Shown here one piece after another: positions 49,656 through 58,779 of a DNA stretch of 64,000 nt; position 1 is the first letter of the stretch; each line of letters begins with the position of its first letter. Source of the stretch: Novosphingopyxis baekryungensis DSM 16222 (GTDB taxonomy: Bacteria > Pseudomonadota > Alphaproteobacteria > Sphingomonadales > Sphingomonadaceae); contig NZ_ATUR01000004.1 in the NCBI RefSeq assembly GCF_000420305.1, forward strand, positions 406,241 to 470,240, read 5' to 3'. A model generated the notes under the pieces. That model was not told the DNA's origin. It was given only the letters and a program-made list of their open reading frames with translations, and ran no database searches. Made by a program: the position numbers and the translations under genes.

Positions 49656-50470
49656 GCCAGATAACAGAACCACAGGATTATGCATCTCGCCGCAATCCCA
49701 AGCTGCCATGGGGGCATTGGCTTATGGTCGACGATCATGGTTCCGATCGGATCATAGACGAAGAGGGCCGGCATTGGTCCTCTGTCCGCGACTGCCTCTG
49801 GCGGTCGCGGTTGGGCATGCCAAAATTGGACCGCGATGTGCAGGATGAGGGGTTGGAGTTCCTGCTGACTGTGCTGGCGGTTATCGATCGCCGCCTTCTA
49901 GGCATCGAAGAGTTCACCCATGCTTTGTTCAACGATAGCATGGCTGTGGCTGCACATTACGCCCAATGGCTGATCGGTCAGGGCTTGGTAGAGCACAACA
50001 GCTGTGGACGACCCGACGGCCCGCTCACGTGCGAGGGCAAGGCAGTGCTGGTCATGCTGGCATCTACCAGATCGCCAGAACATGCCCCGATCCCAATCGG
50101 GCTGAACTGGATTAATAGTCGGCGAGGCCTGGATCGCGGGAAGCCGCATAAGGGCCTCACGGAACTGCTGGCAAAGCAGGAAGCGCTAGCTGATCAGCTC
50201 CAATACCGGTTTGTGCGCAGGGACATCTTCGACACACCGGGCATCGCTCTGGTGGGCGAGGGGCTGGGACCGACAATCCCGCTGCGCAGGACGATCTGGT
50301 CGCTCAGTTTTCCTGACAACCATGCGCGTGACCGGTTTTACCTTTGGCTCCACGAGCGGCTCGACCGCTGGTTGGACTGGGGAGAGATGGCGCAGGCTAA
50401 AGGCGGGCGGGTGCTTAGCGAGCATCTGCTGCAGCTGGCATTTGTCGATCGGCCGATTGAGATCGCATAA
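49652..50470 (+). CDS. Hypothetical protein, coupled to upstream gene
   Basis: 272 residues, not recognised. The N-terminus includes PKLPWGHWLMVDDHGSDRII. The middle region (LTVLAVIDRRLLGIEEFTHA, AAHYAQWLIGQGLVE) is helical and could be a winged-helix-like segment. The ATG overlaps the previous stop by 4 bases. A GAGGGCG/CGCCCTC hairpin without a T tract follows the stop (50476-50482 with 50497-50503). No function is offered. Confidence 0.68.
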   Translation: MSQITEPQDYASRRNPKLPWGHWLMVDDHGSDRIIDEEGRHWSSVRDCLWRSRLGMPKLDRDVQDEGLEFLLTVLAVIDRRLLGIEEFTHALFNDSMAVAAHYAQWLIGQGLVEHNSCGRPDGPLTCEGKAVLVMLASTRSPEHAPIPIGLNWINSRRGLDRGKPHKGLTELLAKQEALADQLQYRFVRRDIFDTPGIALVGEGLGPTIPLRRTIWSLSFPDNHARDRFYLWLHERLDRWLDWGEMAQAKGGRVLSEHLLQLAFVDRPIEIA

Positions 50471-50896
50471 GAGGTGAGGGCGGTTGCTATGGCAGTCGCC
50501 CTCGTCTCGCTGTTGAATAGAGCTGGCTGTATTAACTCCTACTGCACCCGTTCGGCTCTTCGGAGACGATGGTTGACGCGGACATGAACTCAGTTGGGGC
50601 AGGCCGCTGACCTACCGGCCTGTTTATAGCTACACCTGACTTCATCGGATATTAAACGCTACCGCTCGATACCTGGACGATATTAAGCAGGACGCCGATC
50701 GTGAGGCCGCGCTGGGAAACCTGGCGTGATAAATATCAGCTTTTGGGGCAGCGAACCAACAAGCCGAACGGCTGCGATTGGGGCGCTTTGCAGACCGGCA
50801 GCAAATGGGCCGATAGCTGACCGTCCGCTGTTGGCCTCACATTCGGCGATATAGACATTTACGGGCCCATACGTCGATGCGAGACGTTGCCGTTAC
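50471..50896. other. Intergenic region with a dispersed repeat copy
   Basis: No gene is seen. It holds the hairpin after the upstream gene and, at 50776-50829, one copy of a degenerate repeat shared with 60323-60376. Confidence 0.5.
50776..50829 (+). repeat. Dispersed intergenic repeat, copy 1
   Basis: By hand alignment, 43 of 54 positions match 60323-60376 without gaps. Shared words include CTTGCAGAC-type, TGGGCCGA and GTCCGCT. It lies in a non-coding stretch, as does the other copy. Confidence 0.6.
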
Positions 50897-51688
50897 ATGA
50901 CCATGCACTACACGCGCTCGGGGCGCGGAAAACCCCTCCTCCTTGTCCACGGACTGGGGGCGACCTGCAGCTCGTGGGACACAATCTCGCCTGCGCTCTC
51001 TGAAGTCAGGGAGGTAATTGCAGTGGACCTGCCCGGGCATGGGCAGACACCCGAAGAGGCCGACAGCGGCACGTTTGACGGGCTGGCGCGCAGTCTGGCC
51101 GAATGGCTCGGCGCGGAAAACCTCATCGGGGTCGATATGGTGGGTAGTTCGTTGGGCGCTCGCCTAGTGCTCGAGATGGCGCGGCGCGGCCACGCGGGCG
51201 CAGCTGTCGCACTGGATCCGGGCGGCTTCTGGCATGGGTGGGAGCGCACCTTCTTCAAAGCCACCATAACGCCTTCGGTTGCTCTGGTTCGCGCGCTGCG
51301 ACCGGCGCTTTCTGCCATCACCGGAAATGCCGCAGGTCGAACCGCGCTTATGGCTCAGCTCTCTGCAAGGCCGTGGGCGCTCGACCCGGCATTCGTCGCG
51401 CGTGAACTGAAGTCCTTGGCCGATACGCGCACCGTCAATGCGCTCGTGAAGGATCTCGCCAACGGTGCTATGCAGCAGGGGCCTGCGGCAACGGCGGCGC
51501 CCGTTGTCATCGGCTGGGGACGCAAGGATCGGCTGTGTCTTCCACAGCAGGCGGATCGCGCGATTCAGGCCTTCCCCGAAGCGACGCTGCACTGGTTCGA
51601 GCGTAGCGGCCACTTCCCGATGTGGGATCAGCCAGAAGAGACCGTCCGCGTAATTATGGATGCAACAAACGGCTCGGGATTGAGATGA
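50897..51688 (+). CDS. Alpha/beta-fold hydrolase
   Basis: 263 residues. The oxyanion-hole segment is LLLVHGLGATCSSW. The nucleophile elbow is VGSSLGARLV. The acid is probably in GWGRKDRLCLP, and the catalytic His is in FERSGHFPMWDQPEE. The order and length fit small alpha/beta hydrolases (esterase or C-C hydrolase type). The substrate is unknown. It stands alone between gene-poor regions and may be cargo, unrelated to either neighbouring module. Confidence 0.85.
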   Translation: MTMHYTRSGRGKPLLLVHGLGATCSSWDTISPALSEVREVIAVDLPGHGQTPEEADSGTFDGLARSLAEWLGAENLIGVDMVGSSLGARLVLEMARRGHAGAAVALDPGGFWHGWERTFFKATITPSVALVRALRPALSAITGNAAGRTALMAQLSARPWALDPAFVARELKSLADTRTVNALVKDLANGAMQQGPAATAAPVVIGWGRKDRLCLPQQADRAIQAFPEATLHWFERSGHFPMWDQPEETVRVIMDATNGSGLR

Positions 51689-52318
51689 TTTCGCAACTGG
51701 CGGCTTAGCGAATCGCGGGCCTACGTGGTGCCTAATCCCTTGTTCGGTCCTCTGTTGGGCCGCTTGCTGACATTCCGGTATTGGCAAACAATTAACCTAA
51801 CTGGACCAAGGTACCCTCGCTCACCGCAACCATGAAACCGTGCTTCGCCCGATGAACTGCGCGACGAAGTCCGCTGCGTGCGAGAGTGTTGGCTAACTAT
51901 CACGCTTGTGAAGGCACCGCCCCCGGCCACTGCCATCGGCGACAGCAACTGATCCTTGGAGGTACGGCCAGGTAAAGGCACCCAAAGCCTCGTAGCCGGC
52001 CATGCGCTTGCCGGCCGTAGTTCCGATGCGCTCAGGCGCCAGTCCCAGGTTGCAGAAGCCCGAAACCACCTGGGTCACGGGCTCATAAGCCGCTTCCAGC
52101 GTCATGGCCATAGCCGGGACCCTGGTCGGTGGGCTGGTCGCGAATGGCAATCATGGCTGTACCTCATTAGGATGGCGCCTAAAATTCAACGTTTAGGGTG
52201 CGGGTGCTCAGAACAGCTGAGGTAGACCTCACGACCAAATCGCGGATAAATCGATCTCCAACCTCGCCGAGCCTCGTGATCGCCGGGTGAAGCCGGCGGA
52301 CCGAGTGGAACTAATCGT
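51689..52318. other. Intergenic region, no clear gene
   Basis: 630 bp. A minus-strand frame at 51893-52150 (85 codons; contains LGLAPERIGTTAGKRMAGYE) is protein-like in places but not recognised, and could be a gene remnant. No ribosome-binding site supports it. The stretch marks the left border of the TIR cluster. Confidence 0.4.
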
Positions 52319-52903
52319 TCAGTGCCGACTGCGAATTGATTCCGTCCCGCGGACCCATTCGAGTAATGGAGCGTAGCGCCTCGTCGATCGGTTGATCCAA
52401 AGCGTTCGACGCGATGTTCCTTGCAGCACTGCGCGGTCGACGTAAGGATAGAGCGACAGATACTCTTCGCCCACGAAGGTGTTCTCCCTCGCCTGAGTGA
52501 CCGGTATTACGCCGACCCGTCCGCAATGGGCATCCGCGAATCCCAGTTCCCATGGCATCCACCGCGAGCGACTGGAATGACGGCTGTGGACGTAGAGAAG
52601 CGATGCGGAGCTGCGGAGCCGATGGCGCAGGGTCCGCGCCGTCGCAAGATCGACATCGTCCGGATCAAGGTGTGGATCGGAGTAGCTGTCGACATAGACG
52701 TTGAGACCGGCATCCCTGAGTGTCCTGTAAACGCCCAGGAGGATATCTTCGGGCTCACTGGACGAATGACTGAGGAAGACATCGAACCTTTCGTCTTCCG
52801 CCGCAGAAGCCTCTTCGACGAGGACGGTCGCGGCGCTCTTGCGGAGCACACCGCCGCTGAAGTCGGCTCGTCCCAGGATTTCGCTCTCGGTCAGTAATGC
52901 CAT
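52319..52903 (-). CDS. TIR domain protein 1
   Basis: 194 residues. A TIR domain starts at FDVFLSHSS (40-48). The BB-loop-like part is AGLNVYVDSYSDPHLD. The candidate catalytic Glu is Glu119 in WMPWEL, and IPVTQ follows in the next strand. The first 38 residues are a short N-terminal extension with no recognised domain. Bacterial TIR enzymes cleave or cyclise NAD+ in anti-phage defence. It is divergent from TIR protein 2, with 165 bp between. Confidence 0.85.
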   Translation of the reverse strand: MALLTESEILGRADFSGGVLRKSAATVLVEEASAAEDERFDVFLSHSSSEPEDILLGVYRTLRDAGLNVYVDSYSDPHLDPDDVDLATARTLRHRLRSSASLLYVHSRHSSRSRWMPWELGFADAHCGRVGVIPVTQARENTFVGEEYLSLYPYVDRAVLQGTSRRTLWINRSTRRYAPLLEWVRGTESIRSRH

Positions 52904-53068
52904 CGTTGAATTCCAGTTTTCCCATCATAGAAATGTTAACCGCACAGAGCCGGGCAAGCGATCTTCTTTTCCATTCATTCGCATGGATGTATGCATTAGT
53001 AGGCTTAACTGGCAATCGAGAGACCGCGATACTACATCGCCGAGATCACACACGAAGAGGCTCAGGCG

Positions 53069-53590
53069 ATGGCCACAGGATATGGTATCGGAATGGGCAT
53101 CCGCCGAGAGGTTTTCGTGAGCTATCACCATCTTGGCGATCAGGCCTACTATGATCGGTTTTCCCGCTCCTTCCATCACCAGCTGAAGGTGATCACGGAC
53201 AACTCGCTGGATCGGCGGATCGACAGTACCAATCCGGACTACGTGATGAGGCGGATAAGGGAATTCCATCTGCATGGCAGTTCCTGCATGATCGTGCTCT
53301 GCGGTGCGGCGAGCTGGAGCCGCAAGTTTATAGACTGGGAGATCAAGGCCTCGCTTGATCAGAAGATGGGCGTGGTCGGAATCAAGCTGCCCACCCTGCC
53401 GGTCATCGGTGACGCATCTCACAAACCCGCTCGCCTGCAGGACAACATCGACAGCGGCTATGCCCTCTGGACGACCTTCGAAACCATCATCGGAATCCAC
53501 GGTGCGCTCATGGGCGCGATTGAGGAGGCCATCGCAATCCCCAAGAGCAGAATCGCCAACGATCGACCGATGATGGGGCGCAATCTGTGA
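53069..53590 (+). CDS. TIR-like (MTH538/DUF1863, ThsB-type) protein 2
   Basis: 173 residues. REVFVSYHHLGDQAYYDRFS opens a TIR-like fold of the MTH538/DUF1863 type, the family of the Thoeris TIR protein ThsB. NPDYVMRRIR is a signature shared with TIR protein 4. The candidate catalytic Glu91 lies in KFIDWEIKASL. The ATG at 53093 is an alternative start. It is 58 bp upstream of the DUF1883-TIR gene on the same strand and is probably co-transcribed. No ThsA (SIR2-SLOG) gene is next to it. Confidence 0.82.
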   Translation: MATGYGIGMGIRREVFVSYHHLGDQAYYDRFSRSFHHQLKVITDNSLDRRIDSTNPDYVMRRIREFHLHGSSCMIVLCGAASWSRKFIDWEIKASLDQKMGVVGIKLPTLPVIGDASHKPARLQDNIDSGYALWTTFETIIGIHGALMGAIEEAIAIPKSRIANDRPMMGRNL

Positions 53591-53648
53591 TGGCGACGAC
53601 AGGGCGCGGGGGCCCAACATGCATGGACACGGGCCAGGAGAGCGAGAG

Positions 53649-54410
53649 ATGAATTTCCTTCAATACGATCTGGGGCACCGCTCGGCTGGAGAAGTCGTCG
53701 AGGTGACACTGACCCGGGGTGCGAATGTCAGGCTCATGACCAGTTCTGAGTTCTCGAACTACAAGAACGGAAGGCGGCATCGGTTTATCGGCGGCCTCGC
53801 GAAGCGTTCGCCGATCAACCTGCAGATCCCGAGTTCGGGTCGATGGATTGTGGCCGTGGACATGCAGGGACTGCAGGGCAGTACGAATGCGTCCGTCCGC
53901 GTTAGGCCGGGCGCCCTTCCGGAAATCCGCGAAGCTCCTTTGTCCTCCGTCCCAGGACTGGTCCATGAGCCCGCGCCATCGGTCGAGAAGTCCGGCGAGA
54001 CCTACGACGTCTTCATCTCGCACGCCAGCGAGGACAAGGAATCCATCGTGCGGTCACTGGCCGATGAACTCGTCGCGCGCGGCCTGAAGGTCTGGTACGA
54101 CGAATTCACGCTGCGTATCGGCGACAGCCTGAGGCAGAAGATCGACGCCGGTCTCGCACGCAGCAGGGTCGGGTTGGTGGTCCTCTCGCCGGCGTTCGTC
54201 GACAAGGGCTGGACCAACTACGAACTCGACGGGATCGTGACGCGGACAATGTCCGGCGAACAGATACTTCTCCCCATCTGGCACAACATCACGAAGCAGG
54301 AGGTGATCGACTTCAGTCCGTCGCTGGCGGACAAGGTCGCCCGCAGTACCGGAGTGCACACGGTGGGTGAGATCGCTGACGAGATTGCGGAGCTCCTCCA
54401 GGACAAATGA
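53649..54410 (+). CDS. DUF1883-TIR protein 3
   Basis: 253 residues in two parts. Residues 1 to about 90 are a small beta-rich DUF1883-like domain (MNFLQYDLGHRSAGEVVEVT). A linker of about 25 residues follows, then a TIR domain from YDVFISHASEDKE (119-131) with Glu192 in WTNYELDG as candidate catalytic residue. The ATG follows GAGAGCGAGAG. The N-terminal domain may act as the sensor and TIR as the NAD-consuming effector (inference). It converges on the Nmad2 gene. Confidence 0.87.
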   Translation: MNFLQYDLGHRSAGEVVEVTLTRGANVRLMTSSEFSNYKNGRRHRFIGGLAKRSPINLQIPSSGRWIVAVDMQGLQGSTNASVRVRPGALPEIREAPLSSVPGLVHEPAPSVEKSGETYDVFISHASEDKESIVRSLADELVARGLKVWYDEFTLRIGDSLRQKIDAGLARSRVGLVVLSPAFVDKGWTNYELDGIVTRTMSGEQILLPIWHNITKQEVIDFSPSLADKVARSTGVHTVGEIADEIAELLQDK

Positions 54411-54452
54411 CGCCCGGAGCGCTTAAGCGCGGGTGAAACTGCATGGCGCCGA

Positions 54453-55070
54453 TCAAGCCTTGAGCTGATCTAGCCGCGTCCAGTCCGCCGGAGTTCCCCT
54501 GAGGCCGCTGCCCAACCCCATTCCCCATTCGATCACCGCTTCCGCCAGCCCCGCCTCAAAATGTCTGCGATACCCTCTCTTGCCGCATACATCGTCCCCT
54601 TTCCAATCGCGGAACTCGGCCGGAACGAGAGGGCCGTCTCCACCAAAGTAGACGAATTCCCTACCGATCAGCACCTTCCTCGAATGGGTATCATGCTCCC
54701 GGTTGTAGGGGTTCGGACTGCCATCGGGAAAGGTGTGAAGCGAATTCGCCTGCTGCCAGCTTCCTTCGGCATCACGGTGATAGATGTTGTCGCCGAACCC
54801 ATGCGCGATACCTCTGTGGAGGGTCGGCCGCTTCTTCTTGAAGCGTTCGTCAGCCCAGTAATCGTCGTACTCGATGATCTCGTCTATCCGCATCATGTAG
54901 ACGAACCTGCCGGATCTCTCCCTTTTGGCGCATCCCGTTCCCATGACGTGATCACCCAAGGAGGCCCGTTCGCGAATCTGCGGCTTGCAGGTGGCCAAGG
55001 TGCATGCCCCGAAGAACGGATTGGGCGCAAAGCCGAAGTCGTGATCGATCACGTAGCTGTAGAGGGCCAC
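54453..55070 (-). CDS. Nucleotide-modification-associated (Nmad2-like) protein
   Basis: 205 residues, with a pattern resembling Nmad2 proteins: YVIDHDFGFAPNPFFGACTL, CKPQIRERASLGDHVMGTGC, YMMRIDEIIEYDDYW and HGFGDNIYH. Nmad domains were defined by their association with hypermodified-base systems and phage conflict; the biochemical activity is not established. The gene starts 1 bp after the stop of TIR protein 4, so the two form one unit on the minus strand. The match is from memory of the family and needs a profile search. Confidence 0.68.
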   Translation of the reverse strand: MALYSYVIDHDFGFAPNPFFGACTLATCKPQIRERASLGDHVMGTGCAKRERSGRFVYMMRIDEIIEYDDYWADERFKKKRPTLHRGIAHGFGDNIYHRDAEGSWQQANSLHTFPDGSPNPYNREHDTHSRKVLIGREFVYFGGDGPLVPAEFRDWKGDDVCGKRGYRRHFEAGLAEAVIEWGMGLGSGLRGTPADWTRLDQLKA

Positions 55071-55071
55071 C

Positions 55072-55545
55072 TTAGCACCTGTACCGCGGGATCGACCGCG
55101 GGGTCATCGGGTCGCCCTGAGGGTCCCGCCAGCCGTCCATCCGATCGAAGATCGCATCGACGATCTGGTCTCCATCCCACGGCACCATATGGTCGGCCAC
55201 CTGCTCCAGCGCTTCGGGCAGTTCGCACCCGGTGTGCTGATCATCCCAGACGCCCACGATGTTCTTGCCCTGCTCGTGTGCGTAGGTGATCTCCTTATTG
55301 ACCCAGTCGCTATCCTTAGTGTCGGGCGTGACAAGGACCACCAAGCTGCCGGCCCAATCAATGGCCGGCTTCAGGATACCGTTCATGATGTAATCCGGGT
55401 CCTTCGCCCTGTTCGGCTTCTCCGATGTGATGGAGCTGTCGCGCGCCTCGCAACCCTTGGACTTCAGCAGGTCCTTCAGCGGCTGCAGCCGATGATCATC
55501 CTCGTGAATGTGGCTGATGAAGACGTTGCAGACCCTGTCCGACAT
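55072..55545 (-). CDS. TIR-like (ThsB-type, DUF1863) protein 4
   Basis: 157 residues. It starts MSDRVCNVFISHIHEDDHRL and has DPDYIMNGILKPAI and the candidate catalytic Glu85 in DSDWVNKEITYAHEQGKN, in the same order as TIR protein 2 and Thoeris ThsB. An in-frame extension to 55725 is not TIR-like. It forms a two-gene unit with the Nmad2-like gene and diverges from the HMUDK-like gene, with 172 bp between. Confidence 0.85.
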   Translation of the reverse strand: MSDRVCNVFISHIHEDDHRLQPLKDLLKSKGCEARDSSITSEKPNRAKDPDYIMNGILKPAIDWAGSLVVLVTPDTKDSDWVNKEITYAHEQGKNIVGVWDDQHTGCELPEALEQVADHMVPWDGDQIVDAIFDRMDGWRDPQGDPMTPRSIPRYRC

Positions 55546-55717
55546 AATGCATCCCGAGGATTCACATAATGTTCCCTCGGTTAGCGCAATTTGCCACATT
55601 ACGCCACCTCGAACCACACTCTTCCAGAAATCCGAGTAAGCCACCGGCCGAAAGGTGGCGCTGACCGCTGAAAGCGGTATGGAGACCGACCGAACCCGTT
55701 CTCGAGTGGAGTTGTCA

Positions 55718-56722
55718 ATGGCCATGAAGCCGACGGAGGTCTTCGATACCTACTGGTGGTTCGCCGCGGAGCGACAGGCACTTTACCTGAGGCGGCTCAC
55801 CGGGAGGGCAGGGCCTTGGACGACTGATCCGGTCCTTCTGACCTACAGGTTCACCAATGCCTACCGGGCCAGCGACCGGGTGAGCCAGTTCCTCATCAAC
55901 GAGGTCCAGTATTCGGAACACCGTTCCCAGGCGCCCGCTGAACTCTTCTACAGGACCATCCTGTTCAAGATCTTCAACAGGATCGACACCTGGTCTCTCC
56001 TCGAGCGGAAATTGGGCCCGCTTTCATGGCAAGCCACCCCGCCAGCGATGATTGCGAAGGTGATGGACGAGGCGTTCGGAGCGGGTCACCGGCTCTATTC
56101 GGCGGCCTACATCATGCCTTCACCGCCGTTCGGCTACAAGCGCAAGCACGAGAACCACCTGGCGTTGATCGGACGCATGATGGATGACGGGCTACCGGGT
56201 CGGATCGTGTCGGCGCGCTCACTCGGGGAGGTGTTCGAATTGCTCCTCTCCTATCCAGGTATCGGCCGGTTCCTCGCGTTCCAGTACGCCATCGATCTCA
56301 ACTATTCAGCGCTGCTCGACTTTAGCGAAGGAGAGTTCGTCGTCGCCGGACCCGGGGCGATCGACGGCATCTCGAAATGCTTCTCCGACCTAGGCGGGGC
56401 CGGTCCCGAAGAGGTGATATTCTGGGTCATGGAGAACCAGGATCGCGAATTCTCTCGGCGGGGGATCGAGTTCCCGGGACTTTTCGGGCGGCCGCTCATG
56501 CCGATAGACTGCCAGAACCTCTTCTGCGAGATATCCAAGTACGCGCGGGTCGCCCACCCGGACATCAAGGGGGTGAGCGGCCGCACCAGGATCAAGCAGA
56601 GTTACAGGGAGAGTCTCAATCCGATGCCCAGACCGCGGTTTCCCTCCCGCTGGGGCCTGAGCGTCCCCGAAGATCTCACGACGCCCCGCGACCTGGTCGC
56701 GATGATGGAGGACGCATGCTGA
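55718..56722 (+). CDS. Protein resembling the 5-hmdU DNA kinase helical domain (HMUDK_hel)
   Basis: 334 residues, largely helical. EVFDTYWWFAAERQALYLRR, LTYRFTNAYRASDRVSQFLI and YPGIGRFLAFQYAIDLNYS match the helical domain described for 5-hydroxymethyldeoxyuridine DNA kinase and related base-modification proteins. No P-loop kinase domain is visible, so it may bind or sense modified DNA rather than phosphorylate it (inference). The ATG at 55718 follows GTGGAG. It is 12 bp upstream of the MazG gene. Confidence 0.72.
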   Translation: MAMKPTEVFDTYWWFAAERQALYLRRLTGRAGPWTTDPVLLTYRFTNAYRASDRVSQFLINEVQYSEHRSQAPAELFYRTILFKIFNRIDTWSLLERKLGPLSWQATPPAMIAKVMDEAFGAGHRLYSAAYIMPSPPFGYKRKHENHLALIGRMMDDGLPGRIVSARSLGEVFELLLSYPGIGRFLAFQYAIDLNYSALLDFSEGEFVVAGPGAIDGISKCFSDLGGAGPEEVIFWVMENQDREFSRRGIEFPGLFGRPLMPIDCQNLFCEISKYARVAHPDIKGVSGRTRIKQSYRESLNPMPRPRFPSRWGLSVPEDLTTPRDLVAMMEDAC

Positions 56723-56734
56723 GCGAGACGATCC

Positions 56735-57937
56735 ATGCCTGAACTTGATAAGATCCGATCAGATTTCGAGAGTGGGGCAAGCGGGCCGCTCGCTCTCAAC
56801 GAGTACCAGGAATTCGCAAGGCGAACATATAAGGGGGATCTCGACGGAGAGGAACTGTTCCGGTTCCTCCTCCTCGGCCTGCATGGCGAGGTCGGGAGCC
56901 TTCTCAGCGAACTGAAGAAGAAGCAGCGCGACCGAAGTGCCTACGTGGCCTATTCGCGGTCGGCAGTCGAAGAGACGGGCGACGTGCTGTGGTACCTCGC
57001 CAACGTCGCGCTGGTCGCCGGAATCCCCTTGTCCGCGCTCGCCGGGACCAACAAGCTCGACACCGGCTCAGGCGCGGCGGCGACATTCGCCGACCTCGAA
57101 CCGCAGGCAGCGCTGTTCGAGGAACCCGCGTCGAATGCCGCGGTACAGGAGGCGCTGCTGGCCCTGGCGGCGCGCACCGGAGACATCGTGTCACGTTTCG
57201 GAGAAGGACCCGCGGGAAGCGAGCTCCACGCCGGACTGGCGTTGGTCTTCGCCGCCATGGTGAATGCCGCGAAACAGGCGCATGTAAGCATCGAGGGGGC
57301 CGCGACCGCAAACCTGTCGAAACTGCTCGGTCGCTGGCCGATCACGCGTGATCACGGGAAGCTCTACGACGAGGATTTCCATCCCGACGAGCAGATCCCC
57401 CGACGTTTCGCGGTGGCATTCCGGGAGAGGCAGGTAGGCAGCACCACCTACGCTTTCCAGTCCCTCAACGGCGTCAACCTAGGTGACCGGTTGACCGACA
57501 ACAGCGCGGGGGGCGACGACTACCGCTTCCACGACATCTTCCATCTCGCATTCGCGGGCATCCTCGGCTGGTCGCCCGTCCTTCGCTCGCTCCTCAAAAT
57601 CAAGCGCAAGAGCGACGGTCGGATCGACGAGATCGAGGACGGCGCAAGGGCTCAGATCACGGAAGAGGGCATCTCCAACTGGATATTCGCGCATGGCCTG
57701 CGCCATGGTGCATTCGAAAATGTTGACAGTCTGGACTTCGCGCTTCTCAAGACCGTGCAGGAGATGGTGCGCGAATACGAAGTGAATGACCGACCCCTCT
57801 GGATGTGGGAGGAGGCCATCCTCGCAGGGTTCTCGGTGTTCCGCGATCTCAAGCGAAACCGCGGTGGCACGGTCGAAGTCGACCTTCACAAACGCAGCAT
57901 CGAATATTCGGAGGCGGACGCGTCAGGCGGCGGATGA
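56735..57937 (+). CDS. MazG-type NTP pyrophosphohydrolase with C-terminal extension
   Basis: 400 residues. The N-terminal MazG-like four-helix bundle has the metal-binding pattern HGEVGSLLSELKKK (Glu52, Glu59) and VEETGDVLWYL (Glu79, Glu80, Asp83). The C-terminal half (about 200-400) includes DYRFHDIFHLAFAGILGWSP and RPLWMWEEAILAGFSVF, resembling the MazG_C domain linked with nucleotide-modification loci. It could deplete or sanitise modified dNTPs during infection (inference). It converges on the SLOG gene, with 14 bp between. Confidence 0.78.
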   Translation: MPELDKIRSDFESGASGPLALNEYQEFARRTYKGDLDGEELFRFLLLGLHGEVGSLLSELKKKQRDRSAYVAYSRSAVEETGDVLWYLANVALVAGIPLSALAGTNKLDTGSGAAATFADLEPQAALFEEPASNAAVQEALLALAARTGDIVSRFGEGPAGSELHAGLALVFAAMVNAAKQAHVSIEGAATANLSKLLGRWPITRDHGKLYDEDFHPDEQIPRRFAVAFRERQVGSTTYAFQSLNGVNLGDRLTDNSAGGDDYRFHDIFHLAFAGILGWSPVLRSLLKIKRKSDGRIDEIEDGARAQITEEGISNWIFAHGLRHGAFENVDSLDFALLKTVQEMVREYEVNDRPLWMWEEAILAGFSVFRDLKRNRGGTVEVDLHKRSIEYSEADASGGG

Positions 57938-57951
57938 GCGCAGAAACCCGC

Positions 57952-58779
57952 TCATAGAGCTACCGGGCCACGGCACAGACGCAGAAGTCCGCGAAGGACG
58001 AGAGCAACCGCTTCATCGATGTGAGGAGTGACCGCAAGCGTACGGTTCTCCTCCGGGTTCAATCCGTTCGACAGGTCAGGCGTCAAAACATTCGCGAAGA
58101 TGTCGCGCTGGCCCCATTCGCGCGCCGTGACACCCGGGACCTCGGCGAGGCCCAAGGCCGAGGCGATATCCGCCGCGCAGCCTCCGAAGCCGCCCAGAAT
58201 GTAGAGCGGCCGGCGCTCCTCCAGGGCCACCTGCGCCTCTTCGGCGATCCCCGGCATCGCACCGAGAAATCCATCCACTTTCCCGCCTGCGATGATGCGG
58301 GCGGAAGTGTCGCGACTCATACGGCGCCGCATCATCGTCAATCCTTCGATCCACTCGCCGGGCTCTGCCGCACGGGTCTGGAGGTCGCGGCGCTGATCCC
58401 TCGCCAGCGGTGTCCCGTCCTGAGCGAGGAAAAGCAATTCGGCCATGCCCTCCAATTCCTGAGAATATCGCTCGAGATCGTGGAACGGTTTCGAGATGTG
58501 CACGGGCCATGCGAGGTAGCTCAGGACAGCCGCACGCTGGTCGCCCTCGTCAGCATCGCGGCGATGCCGAGCAACGAGCTCGAACAGGATCTCCGTGAAC
58601 CCGCCCGCCCGCAGATCTCCACCATAGGCGACCCGTGCGCCCAAGGCGAGGAGATGGCGCGCCATCTCCGCGGTGGCATCCCGCAGATGGGCCTCTCCCA
58701 TGCCGAGCGCACCGAGGTCAGGGCTCTCGGAAACGGAGATCGCGACCGCCTGGTCGGAGAGAGCTTCACTATATGCCAT
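57952..58779 (-). CDS. SLOG-superfamily-like protein
   Basis: 275 residues. The N-terminal AISVSESPDLGALGMGEAHL and LLALGARVAYGGDLRAGGF, and the later loop YILGGFGGCAADIASALGL (GGFGG at 196-200), give the Rossmannoid nucleotide-binding pattern of SLOG domains. SLOG of Thoeris ThsA binds the TIR-made signal nucleotide. Here SLOG is encoded alone, after a TIR gene, with a one-base TGATG overlap. It lacks an evident SIR2 or membrane effector. Confidence 0.72.
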   Translation of the reverse strand: MAYSEALSDQAVAISVSESPDLGALGMGEAHLRDATAEMARHLLALGARVAYGGDLRAGGFTEILFELVARHRRDADEGDQRAAVLSYLAWPVHISKPFHDLERYSQELEGMAELLFLAQDGTPLARDQRRDLQTRAAEPGEWIEGLTMMRRRMSRDTSARIIAGGKVDGFLGAMPGIAEEAQVALEERRPLYILGGFGGCAADIASALGLAEVPGVTAREWGQRDIFANVLTPDLSNGLNPEENRTLAVTPHIDEAVALVLRGLLRLCRGPVAL

